A stretch of DNA of 64,000 bases from Pseudomonadota bacterium (GTDB taxonomy: Bacteria > Pseudomonadota > Alphaproteobacteria > Rhizobiales > Rhizobiaceae), in the NCBI GenBank assembly GCA_023390055.1, contig JAEWDP010000148.1, forward strand, positions 1 to 64,000. The letters run 5' to 3'. The position numbers and the translations under genes were made by a program. The number at the start of each line of letters is the position of its first letter. The stretch's first letter is position 1. Positions 24,496-33,660 of the stretch are shown here, piece by piece. The notes under the pieces are model-generated. The model searched no databases, had not been told where the DNA came from, and saw only the letters and a program-made list of their open reading frames with translations.

Positions 24496-24544
24496 CGTTC
24501 AACCGCTTCATGGTCACTTAAGTTCAACTAGTGCGTCGTTGACT

Positions 24545-24570
24545 GGAACCAAAAGTGTGAAACATGCGTT
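24545..24570 (+). promoter_or_regulatory. EcfG-type (GSR) promoter of the second sigma gene
   Basis: GGAAC-N17-CGTT exactly, 45 bp before GTG 24616. It implies that this sigma factor is induced by, or autoregulates within, the GSR. Confidence 0.85.
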
Positions 24571-24615
24571 TGCCACCGTCAATCCCGCCATCGATACGCG
24601 AAGAGGTAGGCAACG

Positions 24616-25122
24616 GTGTCTGAGTCGCAGTTGAATCGTGATCCCCCGCGCGCAGACATCGTTCGGCTCATTCCCGCGCTGCGTGCGTTTGCACGCACTT
24701 TCTGCAGGGATCCCGCCGATGCTGATGACCTGGTCCAGGAGACACTGATGAAAGCGTTGGCCAACCTGGATAAATTCGAGCCAGGAACCAAGCTGAAATC
24801 GTGGCTTTTTACTATCATGCGCAACACCTTTTATACGCGAACCAAGGTTTTGGGGCGAGAGGCGCCGGGTGCTGATCAGCCCGTTTCAGGCGATACCCCG
24901 ATTGCCGCAACTCAGGAGATAAGTGCACGCGCAAAGGAAGTGGAGCGCGCGCTGCAAAAGCTTCCGCCACACTATCGTGAAGTCTTGACCCTCGTGGCTA
25001 TCCTTGGTGAAAGCTACGAAGCCACCGCAGAGATTTGCGATTGCGCGATTGGCACGGTCAAAAGTCGTCTGAACCGTGCTCGCCATCAGATTCTTCAGGA
25101 ATTGGGTGAGGAAGCCCGTTAA
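24616..25122 (+). CDS. EcfG-like ECF sigma factor (paralogue)
   Basis: A 168-residue sigma factor with region 2 (FARTFCRDPADADDLVQETLMKAL, placed near residues 25-48) and region 4 (LPPHYREVLTLV, then IGTVKSRLNRARHQIL). It closely resembles the EcfG at 55.6 kb. GTG 24616 follows GAGGTAGG. Rhizobia often carry several EcfG paralogues with overlapping promoters; the GSR promoter upstream puts this one inside the regulon rather than at its head. Confidence 0.88.
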   Translation: MSESQLNRDPPRADIVRLIPALRAFARTFCRDPADADDLVQETLMKALANLDKFEPGTKLKSWLFTIMRNTFYTRTKVLGREAPGADQPVSGDTPIAATQEISARAKEVERALQKLPPHYREVLTLVAILGESYEATAEICDCAIGTVKSRLNRARHQILQELGEEAR

Positions 25123-25148
25123 ATGATATCACGCGAGCACGCGGTATC

Positions 25149-25175
25149 TTATTCACCTTAGCAAGGTGTAAATAA
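25149..25175 (+). terminator. hairpin after the sigma gene
   Basis: CACCTT-AGC-AAGGTG with A/T-rich flanks (TTATT and TAAATAA) forms an imperfect stem of about 11 bp, 27 bp after the sigma stop. It lacks a T-run on the plus strand, so termination is plausible but not certain. A second inverted repeat (AACAAGGAC 25251-25259, GTCCTTGTT 25287-25295) follows before gcd. Confidence 0.4.
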
Positions 25176-25301
25176 GCACACGGTCGCATAGCGCTTTTCG
25201 CTCGCCGCCGTCGTTTCTTGCCTTCATGAGACGTGACTGATGGCAAAAGGAACAAGGACCAAATCTTTGAAGATGTTCAATCCAACGTCCTTGTTTTAGC
25301 T

Positions 25302-25326
25302 GGAACCTTTATGGAGGCGGTGTGTT
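25302..25326 (+). promoter_or_regulatory. EcfG-type (GSR)-like promoter upstream of gcd, one mismatch
   Basis: GGAAC-N16-TGTT, 62 bp before the gcd start. The -35 is exact and the -10 differs at its first base. Confidence 0.5.
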
Positions 25327-25388
25327 GACGAGCGACGGTGCGTGGCGTTCGCAACGAGTGGGTTCCGGGGTCGAATAGGATTTCAGTA

Positions 25389-27734
25389 ATGGCAATTTTG
25401 ATTACGGCGACTTTGTTTACGCTCATCGGAGCTGTGTTGACTATTGGCGGTGGCCAACTCGTGGCACTTGGTGGAAGTGTCTATTACCTGATTGTTGGCA
25501 TCGCTTTTGTCTTCACGGCCATACTGCTCTATCTGCGCAAGCAGGCAGCGCTTAGTCTTTATGCCTTGGTCATCGTTGGTTCACTCGTCTGGGCCATCTG
25601 GGAGGTCGGCCTGGACTGGTGGCAGCTCGGGCCTCGTGGCGGTGTCATAATCCTACTCGGATTTTGGCTGCTAACACCTTGGATCCGACGTCCACTAGGC
25701 TTTCAGAGCCCCACTGGCGAAAACTATCCCGTCAGAGCCTTGCTGCTCGTTGCGTCGCTGTTAGTCTCGGTCGCCGTCGCAGGCGTATCGATGTTCATGG
25801 ACCCACACAAGATTGAGGGAGATCTGCCAACTGAAACGGTCGTGGCAGCGCCAAGAATGGGTAACCCGGTGCCTCCAGGCGAGTGGCACCAGTACGGACG
25901 CACTAATTTTGGACAACGCTATTCTCCGCTCGACCAGATTAATGTCGATAATGTCAATAAACTTGAGGAAGTCTGGCGTTTTCAGACCGGGGACGTAAAG
26001 CTGCCGGAAGATGTGGGAGAGACAACCTACCAGGTAACTCCGCTCAAGGTGGCGAACACCCTCTATCTCTGTACTCCCCACAACTGGGCCATCGCCCTCG
26101 ACGCCACGACAGGTCAGCAACGATGGAAATTCGATCCAAATGCCGGCCTCAATCCTGACAGGCAACATCAAACCTGCCGCGGTGTCGCCTATTATGCTGA
26201 TCCGGCAGCGGAAGCCGGTACGTCTTGCGCAGAGCGTGTCTATTTGCCGACATCCGATGCGCGGTTAATCGCGCTTGACGCGATAAGCGGCGATATTTGT
26301 ACGTCCTTTGCGGAACAGGGAACGTTACGATTGGAAGTCGGCATGCCATACAACCCGGCTGGCTATTACTATTCTACTTCGCCTCCGGTTATCGTGGGGG
26401 ATAAGATAATCATTGGTGGTGCCGTAAACGATAATTACTCAACGCAATCCCAGTCAGGTGTCATCCGAGCATTTGATGTCGATACCGGTGAGCTTATCTG
26501 GAACTGGGACTCCGGCAATCCAGCAGAGACGACGCCGCTACCGGAGGGGCAAACCTATACGGCCAATTCTCCCAATAGTTGGTCGGTATTCAGCGTCGAT
26601 GAACAATTGGAAATGGTCTACATACCACTTGGCAATCAAGTGCCAGATCAACTCGGAATGGGACGAAGTGAGGCGGTCGAGAAATACTCGTCGTCGGTCG
26701 TCGCACTCGATGTCAATACAGGCACTGACCTATGGGTCAGGCAAACTGTTCATCATGACCTGTGGGATATGGATGTGCCCGCCCAGCCGGTTCTTCTGGA
26801 TATCACCCAGGCGGGTGGTTCTGTTGTGCCGGCACTTGTCCAGCCGACCAAACAGGGCGACATCTACGTGCTCGATCGTCGCACCGGCGAACCACTTGTC
26901 GAGGTCACGGAAGAACCCGCCCCGGGCGGTGCAATTCCTGAGGACTTCACCTCTCCTACTCAGCCGACCTCAGCCCTGACCTTCAAACCGGAACCTTTGG
27001 AAGAGAAGGATATGTGGGGTATCAGCATGTTCGACCAGATGATATGCCGCATCAATTTTCATCAACTGAACTATGAAGGTCGCTACACGCCTCCATCATT
27101 AAATGGCACGCTTGTATATCCCGGAAATTTCGGCACGTTCAACTGGGGTAGTTTGGCCGTTGATCCGGAGCGACAGGTAATGTTCGCGATGCCCACCTAC
27201 CTTGCCTTTACCTCCAAGTTGGTGCCACGTGAAGAAATTCCACCCAAAGGTGACGATGAGAAGGGAAGCGAGCAGGGATTGAACCGGAATGAAGGGGCTC
27301 CATACGGCGTCTACATGGGGCCGTTTCTTGGCCCGCTACAGATCCCTTGCCAAGCCCCACCCTGGGGCTACGTTGCCGGTGCTGACCTGCGGACAGGTCA
27401 GATCGCCTACAAGCGCCGAAATGGTACAGTTTACGACATGACGCCTTTGCCTTTGCCCTTCAAGGTCGGGGTGCCGGGAATTGGAGGGCCAATGATTACC
27501 AAGGGCGGGGTCGCATTCCTTGGCGCAGCAGTCGATGACTTTCTTAGGGCATATGACCTGACAACCGGAAATGTCTTGTGGACGGCGCGGTTGCCCGCTG
27601 GAGGACAGGCTACGCCGATGACTTATGCCGTGGAAGATGGCCGCCAGTTTGTTGTGATGGTTGCTGGTGGTCATGGATCCATCGGTACAAAGCCAGGAGA
27701 CTACGTTATCGCTTATGCTTTGCCACAGGATTGA
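25389..27734 (+). CDS. gcd: membrane-bound PQQ-dependent glucose dehydrogenase
   Basis: A 781-residue quinoprotein with five N-terminal membrane helices (residues about 1-130) and a large periplasmic beta-propeller. It contains the PQQ-enzyme repeat motifs (for example VNKLEEVWRFQTGD, TLYLCTPHNWAIALDATTG) and the HHDLWDMDVPAQP segment. It oxidises glucose to gluconolactone in the periplasm and reduces ubiquinone. No pqq synthesis genes are in the window, so the cofactor comes from elsewhere. ATG 25389 is chosen because the first helix begins at once. A GSR-like promoter lies upstream. Confidence 0.93.
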   Translation: MAILITATLFTLIGAVLTIGGGQLVALGGSVYYLIVGIAFVFTAILLYLRKQAALSLYALVIVGSLVWAIWEVGLDWWQLGPRGGVIILLGFWLLTPWIRRPLGFQSPTGENYPVRALLLVASLLVSVAVAGVSMFMDPHKIEGDLPTETVVAAPRMGNPVPPGEWHQYGRTNFGQRYSPLDQINVDNVNKLEEVWRFQTGDVKLPEDVGETTYQVTPLKVANTLYLCTPHNWAIALDATTGQQRWKFDPNAGLNPDRQHQTCRGVAYYADPAAEAGTSCAERVYLPTSDARLIALDAISGDICTSFAEQGTLRLEVGMPYNPAGYYYSTSPPVIVGDKIIIGGAVNDNYSTQSQSGVIRAFDVDTGELIWNWDSGNPAETTPLPEGQTYTANSPNSWSVFSVDEQLEMVYIPLGNQVPDQLGMGRSEAVEKYSSSVVALDVNTGTDLWVRQTVHHDLWDMDVPAQPVLLDITQAGGSVVPALVQPTKQGDIYVLDRRTGEPLVEVTEEPAPGGAIPEDFTSPTQPTSALTFKPEPLEEKDMWGISMFDQMICRINFHQLNYEGRYTPPSLNGTLVYPGNFGTFNWGSLAVDPERQVMFAMPTYLAFTSKLVPREEIPPKGDDEKGSEQGLNRNEGAPYGVYMGPFLGPLQIPCQAPPWGYVAGADLRTGQIAYKRRNGTVYDMTPLPLPFKVGVPGIGGPMITKGGVAFLGAAVDDFLRAYDLTTGNVLWTARLPAGGQATPMTYAVEDGRQFVVMVAGGHGSIGTKPGDYVIAYALPQD

Positions 27735-27739
27735 GAAAG

Positions 27740-27754
27740 GGGCCTCTCAGGCCC
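27740..27754 (+). terminator. weak terminator-like hairpin after gcd
   Basis: GGGCCT-CTC-AGGCCC followed by GTTTCC, 5 bp after the gcd stop. The stem is strong but short and the T-run is only three bases. Confidence 0.4.
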
Positions 27755-27844
27755 GTTTCCATGTGGCCACGATGAAAGGTTATCGGCGCGGCCAACGTTT
27801 GAGCATCTGACGGGATTCGTTGACAAATTTAGATGCGCTCTTGC

Positions 27845-28807
27845 CTATTCATCCGTAAAGCCGTGGATAGCCTGCTCTGCAAGTTCTTCCTCAGACAACG
27901 CTGGACGCAGAAAGGCATCCTGATTGGTACGGACAGCGGAAAATATGTAATCGGAGACGAAGCGGACCCGTGGGACATTGCTGAGATCGCGGTGGCAGAC
28001 CAGCCAGTAATTGCGGGTGAGGGTCACTTCGCTCGGAAGCACGATAGTCAGGTCTGGCTGTGTCCGTGCGATGAAGTGAGGCAGGATGCAGAGACCGAAT
28101 CCATTTTTCGTTGCAGTAAGTTGAGCGAAAATGCTGGAGCTTTGAAAGCGGCACTTGATGCCCGGATGTACGTCGCCAAGATAATCAAGTCCGGGCGCAA
28201 AGATCATGTCCTCGATGTATCCAATGAACGGGTGTGCGAGAAGGTCGTTGCGGCTGCGGATAGGTGGCGCCTTTGCAAGATAATCGGCTGATGCGTAGAT
28301 GTTGAGATTGTAGTCGGTGATCTTTTCGGTGGTGTACGGTCCAGCTTTTGGAGGATCGAGCGTCACGGCAATGTCAGCCTCTTTGCGCGACAGGGACATG
28401 ATCTGCTGGATTGTTACCAACTCGAGAGAAATGTTGGGGTGCTGCCTATAAAACGCACCCATCCGTTGTGTGAAGAAGAAGTTAGCAAAGCCTTCGGGCG
28501 CACTCATTCGAATCACACCCCGGTGTGCTGTTGCTCCGGTGGCTATATCGGCATGGAGGCGATCTGTTTCGGCCTCGATCTTTTCTGCAGTTTCGACAAA
28601 TCGTTGACCAATCGTCGTAAGTACATAGCCGCGCGGATTGCGTTCAAAGAGTTTTACCTTGAGGGCGAATTCCAGCCTGTCTATGCGCCTAGATACGGTC
28701 GCATGACTGCTGCGCAGGTGCCGCGCTGCCGTAGAAAGTTGTCCAGTTCGGGCTACAGCCAGGAAATACTGGAGGTCGTCCCAAGTGAAGTTCGGATTTA
28801 CTACCAT
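27845..28807 (-). CDS. LysR-type regulator
   Basis: A 320-residue LysR regulator. ATG 28807 is chosen because MVVNPNFTWDDLQYFLAVA is a normal LysR N-terminus; the frame remains open for 47 more codons without family resemblance. The helix-turn-helix covers GQLSTAARHLRSSHATVSRRIDRLE, a variant carrying His where most members have Gln. It is divergent from the branched-chain-type importer by 168 bp, with an inverted repeat in between, and presumably controls the importer and the two enzymes downstream. Confidence 0.88.
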   Translation of the reverse strand: MVVNPNFTWDDLQYFLAVARTGQLSTAARHLRSSHATVSRRIDRLEFALKVKLFERNPRGYVLTTIGQRFVETAEKIEAETDRLHADIATGATAHRGVIRMSAPEGFANFFFTQRMGAFYRQHPNISLELVTIQQIMSLSRKEADIAVTLDPPKAGPYTTEKITDYNLNIYASADYLAKAPPIRSRNDLLAHPFIGYIEDMIFAPGLDYLGDVHPGIKCRFQSSSIFAQLTATKNGFGLCILPHFIARTQPDLTIVLPSEVTLTRNYWLVCHRDLSNVPRVRFVSDYIFSAVRTNQDAFLRPALSEEELAEQAIHGFTDE

Positions 28808-28851
28808 CGCCGATATGTTCAAAAATGCACAGAAGCTGTTTGTAATTAGTT

Positions 28852-28868
28852 CGCAAGATTGCCTTGCG
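28852..28868. promoter_or_regulatory. candidate LysR binding site
   Basis: CGCAAG-ATTGC-CTTGCG is a perfect interrupted palindrome, 44 bp upstream of the LysR start and 107 bp before the importer gene. This suits a LysR recognition site; the regulator that binds it is inferred from position. Confidence 0.5.
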
Positions 28869-28975
28869 TCAACTGCGAAATTCCGGAACCATGCGCACGG
28901 CAAGGGCTGCCTCGAGGAGGGGGCTCCCAAATTTGAACAGACTCGCAATCTGACTTTCTCGGGGAGGAGAATATC

Positions 28976-30181
28976 ATGCGGAAGAATATCGTCACATCAC
29001 TCGCGATCCTGCTTGCGGGCAGCACAGCTGCCCTGGCACAAAGTGCGTCGGACGGCAAAGTCAAGATCGGTATTCTCAATGACCAGTCCGGTGTCTATGC
29101 TGACTTCGGAGGCAAATCTTCGGTAGAAGCTGCCAAAATGGCTATCGAAGACTTTGGTGGTAGCGTTCTTGGCGTTCCGATTGAACTCGTGGATGCAGAT
29201 CATCAAAACAAGCCCGATATCGCGTCCAATATTGCGCGCCAATGGTATGATACTGACCAGGTTGACGCGATCATGGAACTGACGACATCGTCGGTAGCGC
29301 TTGCGGTGCAGGCACTCAGCAAGGAAAAGAAGAAGATCAATATCGTCACTGGCGCTGCGACAACTGATCTTACGGGACCCCAGTGCAGCCCTTATGGTTT
29401 TCATTGGGCCTACGATACGCATGCCCTGGCTGTGGGGACCGGTGGTGCCCTTGTGAAGCAGGGGGGTGACAGTTGGTTCTTCCTCACGGCTGATTACGCC
29501 TTTGGTTACTCGCTTGAGGAACAGACCAGTGATTTTGTAAAGTCTGCGGGCGGTACGGTAGTCGGCGCGGTCCGTCATCCACTTGCCACCAATGATTTCT
29601 CTTCCTTCCTCCTGCAAGCGCAGTCCTCGGGTGCAAAGGTGATAGGACTGGCCAATGCGGGTCTTGATACGTCCAATGCAATCAAGCAGGCAGCGGAATT
29701 CGGGATCACTGCTGGCGGTCAGAATTTGGCGGCCCTCCTGTTTACTCTGGCCGAGGTCCACGGTCTTGGTGTGGAAGCAGCACAGGGCCTCACATTGACT
29801 GAGGGCTACTATTGGAATTTTGATGACGAGAGTCGTGAGTTTGGTGAACGCTTCTTTGAGCGGACAGGCAGGATGCCGAATATGATCCACGCAGGCACAT
29901 ATTCCTCCGTGCTCCAATATCTCAAGGCAATCAAGCAGGCCGGAACGGACGAGACCGAGGCCGTCGCCAAGGCGTTGCACGAAATGCCGGTGGAGGATTT
30001 CTTTGCTCGCGATGGTGTCGTTGCTCCGAACGGTCGAATGATCCACGACATGTATCTACTTCAGGTCAAGAAGCCTGGCGAAAGTGATACTCCGTGGGAC
30101 TACTTCAATGTACTGGCAACGATTCCTGGCGCGGAAGCCTACATTGATCCGGCCAAGAGTGGCTGTGAACTGGTGAAGTAA
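28976..30181 (+). CDS. branched-chain amino acid-type ABC binding protein
   Basis: A 401-residue periplasmic binding protein of the LivJ/LivK fold (Peripla_BP_6 type) with a signal peptide ending ALAQS. The mature start KVKIGILNDQSGVYADFGG is typical. Members bind amino acids but also amides, aromatic acids and short organic acids. The adjoining GMC dehydrogenase and HIBYL-CoA hydrolase-like genes make a non-amino-acid ligand plausible. First gene of a five-gene importer. Confidence 0.9.
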   Translation: MRKNIVTSLAILLAGSTAALAQSASDGKVKIGILNDQSGVYADFGGKSSVEAAKMAIEDFGGSVLGVPIELVDADHQNKPDIASNIARQWYDTDQVDAIMELTTSSVALAVQALSKEKKKINIVTGAATTDLTGPQCSPYGFHWAYDTHALAVGTGGALVKQGGDSWFFLTADYAFGYSLEEQTSDFVKSAGGTVVGAVRHPLATNDFSSFLLQAQSSGAKVIGLANAGLDTSNAIKQAAEFGITAGGQNLAALLFTLAEVHGLGVEAAQGLTLTEGYYWNFDDESREFGERFFERTGRMPNMIHAGTYSSVLQYLKAIKQAGTDETEAVAKALHEMPVEDFFARDGVVAPNGRMIHDMYLLQVKKPGESDTPWDYFNVLATIPGAEAYIDPAKSGCELVK

Positions 30182-30185
30182 GCCT

Positions 30186-30968
30186 ATGGCGCAGTCAGCG
30201 TTGCAAACGCATGAGGAACCGCGGGTGGTGCTTTCCGCCCGCGGCCTTACACGAATATTCGGGGCCTTTGCTGCTGTGAAGGATGTTGATCTTGACGTCC
30301 ATCATGCTCGTGTTCATGCTCTTATAGGGCCCAACGGCGCCGGTAAGACGACAGTTTTCAACCTTCTTACCAAGTTCCTGCAGCCCACGGCTGGCCGAAT
30401 TACGCTCCTTGGCATGGATATTACCAACACCGCCCCCGACAAGGTGGCACGTATGGGTCTGGTCCGTTCATTCCAGATTTCGGCGGTGTTTCCTTATCTG
30501 ACAGTTCTTGACAATGTACGAGTTGCTTTGCAGAGACCAAGTGGTCTCTCGACACAGTTCTGGCTTCCGATTTCGGCGCTCAATCGTCTGAACGAAAGGG
30601 CGGATGAACTTCTTGCCGCGGTCGGGCTCCAAAATGAACGCAACGTGTTGGCCGCCGATCTTTCTTATGGACGAAAACGCGTTCTAGAGATCGCCACGAC
30701 TTTGGCCCTGGATCCGAAGGTTCTGCTACTTGACGAACCCATGGCGGGGATGGGGCAGGAAGATATCGGTACAGTGTCAGGCATTATTCGAAGCGTCGCC
30801 AAGGAACGGGCAGTTCTCATGGTGGAACACAATCTGTCGGTCGTTGCTGACATCTGCCATCACGTCACTGTTCTGCAACGTGGCGAGATACTTGCCGAGG
30901 GTGACTATGACACGGTCAGCCAGGATCCGCAGGTCAGATCCGCCTATATGGGTACGGAGGACGCATGA
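30186..30968 (+). CDS. LivG-type ABC ATPase
   Basis: A 260-residue ATPase with Walker A GPNGAGKTT, Walker B VLLLDEPMAGM and the LivG C-terminus ending in a VRSAYMG-type tail. The signature reads LSYGRKRVLEIA where LSYGQQR is usual. It starts 4 bp after the binding-protein stop. It pairs with the LivF-type ATPase that follows. Confidence 0.92.
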   Translation: MAQSALQTHEEPRVVLSARGLTRIFGAFAAVKDVDLDVHHARVHALIGPNGAGKTTVFNLLTKFLQPTAGRITLLGMDITNTAPDKVARMGLVRSFQISAVFPYLTVLDNVRVALQRPSGLSTQFWLPISALNRLNERADELLAAVGLQNERNVLAADLSYGRKRVLEIATTLALDPKVLLLDEPMAGMGQEDIGTVSGIIRSVAKERAVLMVEHNLSVVADICHHVTVLQRGEILAEGDYDTVSQDPQVRSAYMGTEDA

Positions 30969-30969
30969 G

Positions 30970-31671
30970 ATGAAACCTCTGCTTCAGGTATCCGGCCTTA
31001 ATGCCTGGTATGGTGAAAGCCATGTGCTCCACGGTGTCGACATGACTGTCGGTGAGGGCGAGATGGTCACCATTCTTGGCCGCAACGGTGTCGGCAAGAC
31101 GACCACGCTGCGAACCATTATGGGGATCGTCCGTGAGCGCAAGGGGCAAATTGTATTTGATGGCAAGGACATGATGACCGTGCCTTTGCATCGGACAGCG
31201 CACGCTGGCATGGGCTTTGTCCCGGAAGAGCGCGGGATTTTTGCGACATTGACAGTCGAGGAAAATCTGATGCTGCCGCCCACGGTTGCCGAGGGTGGCA
31301 TGCCGATTGATGAGATTTATGAACTTTTCCCGAATCTCCATGAACGGCGGACAAGTCCTGGAACGAAGCTATCTGGTGGTGAGCAGCAGATGCTGGCGAT
31401 CGCACGTATCCTGCGAACTGGTGTTCGATTGCTCATCCTGGACGAGCCGACAGAAGGCCTCGCGCCCGTGATTGTCCAGCGTATTGGTGAGGTTTTGAAA
31501 AAACTAAAGCAACGGGGAATGACCGTCCTTCTGGTTGAGCAGAATTTCCGATTTGCCAGCAAGGTCGCGGATCGTTTTTATTTGATGGAGCATGGGCAGA
31601 TGGTTGCAAATTTCCCAGTCCATGAGCTTCAGGACCGGATGGGTACGCTTCACAAAGTCTTGGGGGTCTAA
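30970..31671 (+). CDS. LivF-type ABC ATPase
   Basis: A 233-residue ATPase with Walker A GRNGVGKTT, signature LSGGEQQMLAIAR and Walker B LLILDEPTEGL. ATG 30970 (MKPLLQVSGL) lies one base after the LivG-type stop; a longer upstream frame is only the shadow of that gene. Its stop overlaps the permease start (TAATG). Confidence 0.92.
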   Translation: MKPLLQVSGLNAWYGESHVLHGVDMTVGEGEMVTILGRNGVGKTTTLRTIMGIVRERKGQIVFDGKDMMTVPLHRTAHAGMGFVPEERGIFATLTVEENLMLPPTVAEGGMPIDEIYELFPNLHERRTSPGTKLSGGEQQMLAIARILRTGVRLLILDEPTEGLAPVIVQRIGEVLKKLKQRGMTVLLVEQNFRFASKVADRFYLMEHGQMVANFPVHELQDRMGTLHKVLGV

Positions 31672-32555
31672 TGATGATCTTCGGTATCCCGATACAAGCG
31701 TTCTTGGGGCAATTACTGATCGGCCTCATCAACGGTTCATTCTATGCGCTTCTCAGTCTTGGTCTTGCCGTGATCTTCGGCCTGTTGCGCGTCATCAATT
31801 TTGCTCATGGCGCCCAATACATGTTGGGTGCCTTCATGGCGCTGCTGTTGCTGCAGTATCTTGGCATCAACTACTGGTTTGCTCTTGTTATAGGGCCAGT
31901 GCTGGTCGGCATATTTGGAGCTGTGGTCGAAAGAACCATGCTCAGCCGTCTCTACAAGCTTGATCCTCTCTACGGACTGTTGTTCACCTTCGGTCTTGCA
32001 CTCGCGATTGAGGGAACTTTTCGCTATTACTATGGTGTTGCCGGACAACCATATTCAGTGCCGGCAGTCCTTGCAGGTGGAACCAATCTGGGTTTCATGT
32101 TCCTGCCGATTTACCGTGGCTGGGTTGTCGTGGCCTCGCTTATTGTCTGTATTGGTACATGGCTCCTCATAGAGAAAACAAAACTTGGTTCTTACCTGCG
32201 AGCCGCAACAGAAAACTCTATACTCGTACAAGCGTTCGGCGTGAACGTGCCGATACTTCTTACCGTGACCTATGCTCTTGGTGCCGGGCTGGCCGCATTC
32301 GCGGGAGTTCTGGCAGCTCCAATCTATCAGGTATCACCACTTATGGGCACGAACCTCATCATTGTTGTGTTCGCAGTTGTCGTCGTCGGAGGGATGGGGT
32401 CAGTCATGGGAGCCATTGTGACCGGGTATATGCTGGGTGTTGCAGAAGGACTTACGAAAGTCTTCTATCCCGAAGCGTCGAATATCGTAATTTTCGTGAT
32501 TATGGCGATCGTACTGCTGATCCGGCCGGCAGGGCTTTTTGGACGGGATGTGTAG
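31671..32555 (+). CDS. LivH-type ABC permease
   Basis: A 294-residue permease with about eight membrane helices and the LivH markers FINGSFYALLSLGLAVIFGLLRVINFAHG-like N-terminus (split here across residues 16-45) and MGSVMGAIVTGYMLGVAEGL near the end. Translationally coupled to the ATPase gene before it. Confidence 0.9.
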   Translation: MMIFGIPIQAFLGQLLIGLINGSFYALLSLGLAVIFGLLRVINFAHGAQYMLGAFMALLLLQYLGINYWFALVIGPVLVGIFGAVVERTMLSRLYKLDPLYGLLFTFGLALAIEGTFRYYYGVAGQPYSVPAVLAGGTNLGFMFLPIYRGWVVVASLIVCIGTWLLIEKTKLGSYLRAATENSILVQAFGVNVPILLTVTYALGAGLAAFAGVLAAPIYQVSPLMGTNLIIVVFAVVVVGGMGSVMGAIVTGYMLGVAEGLTKVFYPEASNIVIFVIMAIVLLIRPAGLFGRDV

Positions 32556-32556
32556 A

Positions 32557-33558
32557 ATGCATAACTTGACCCATAGCACGACCACGAAGATCGGTGCTGA
32601 ACGATCGGTAGCGGCACATTACACCTACAGTGCTTTCATAGTTGCCGGATTGGTGCTCTTGATTGCTGCTCCTGCCTTCTTCTATCCGATCTTCTTGATG
32701 AAGCTCCTGTGCTTTGCGCTTTTTGCCTGTGCCTTCAACTTACTCCTTGGCTATACGGGTCTTCTATCCTTTGGGCATGCAACATTCTTTGGAGGAGCAG
32801 CATACTTTACGGCCCATGCTGTAAAGGAATGGGGATGGACACCGGAAATCGGCGTGCTCTTCGGTGTCGCGGGGGCGGCAATCCTTGGGCTCGTAATGGG
32901 CTTTGTAGCGATTCGTCGCCAGGGCATCTATTTCGCGATGATCACCTTGGCCCTTTCGCAGATGTTTTTCTTTTTCTGCCTTCAGGCCGAGTTTACCAAA
33001 GGTGAAGACGGTATCCAACAGGTCCCGCGTGGCCATCTTTTCGGGCTTATCGATCTCCATGTCCCGACGAACATGTACTACTTCGTGCTGACAATCTTCG
33101 TGCTGGGTATGCTGATCATCTGGCGCTTCATCAATTCACCGTTCGGCATGATCCTCAAATCGATCCGCGAAAATGAAGCGCGAGCGACATCTCTGGGATA
33201 TTCGGTGGCACGCTATAAACTGGGGGCGTTTGTGATGTCAGCTGCCCTTTCCGGTCTCGCCGGTGGCGTCAAGGCACTCGTCTTCCAGTTTGCAACGCTG
33301 ACCGATGTTGCGTGGCAAATGTCCGGCGAAGTGATCCTGATGACACTTCTCGGAGGCATCGGAACGCTTATAGGACCGATTTTCGGCGCTGGTTTGGTGG
33401 TCACGTTGCAGAACTATCTTGCGACGTCCGACTTCCCGGTCACGGTTATTACCGGGATTGTGTTCATGGCCTGCGTACTGGTTTTTCGACGTGGCATCGT
33501 CGGCGAGTTCTACGCTTCGCGTCTCGGTCGCAAGCTTGGATTCGAGCATCGGATCTAG
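32557..33558 (+). CDS. LivM-type ABC permease
   Basis: A 333-residue permease with about nine helices and the family motif LLLGYTGLLSFGHATFFGG. The EAA-like cytoplasmic loop is SIRENEARATSLGYSVARYK. ATG 32557 directly follows the LivH-type stop; an upstream in-frame ATG at 32539 overlaps that gene. Confidence 0.9.
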   Translation: MHNLTHSTTTKIGAERSVAAHYTYSAFIVAGLVLLIAAPAFFYPIFLMKLLCFALFACAFNLLLGYTGLLSFGHATFFGGAAYFTAHAVKEWGWTPEIGVLFGVAGAAILGLVMGFVAIRRQGIYFAMITLALSQMFFFFCLQAEFTKGEDGIQQVPRGHLFGLIDLHVPTNMYYFVLTIFVLGMLIIWRFINSPFGMILKSIRENEARATSLGYSVARYKLGAFVMSAALSGLAGGVKALVFQFATLTDVAWQMSGEVILMTLLGGIGTLIGPIFGAGLVVTLQNYLATSDFPVTVITGIVFMACVLVFRRGIVGEFYASRLGRKLGFEHRI

Positions 33559-33660
33559 CAATAGACGGGTATGTCGGGCGGCACGCCCTGCAGGATAAAA
33601 TTGGGTAGTTTGGATCGCAGGTTTGGCTTGTGGTGGCGACGGGTCTTTGGAGGTAGAAGG

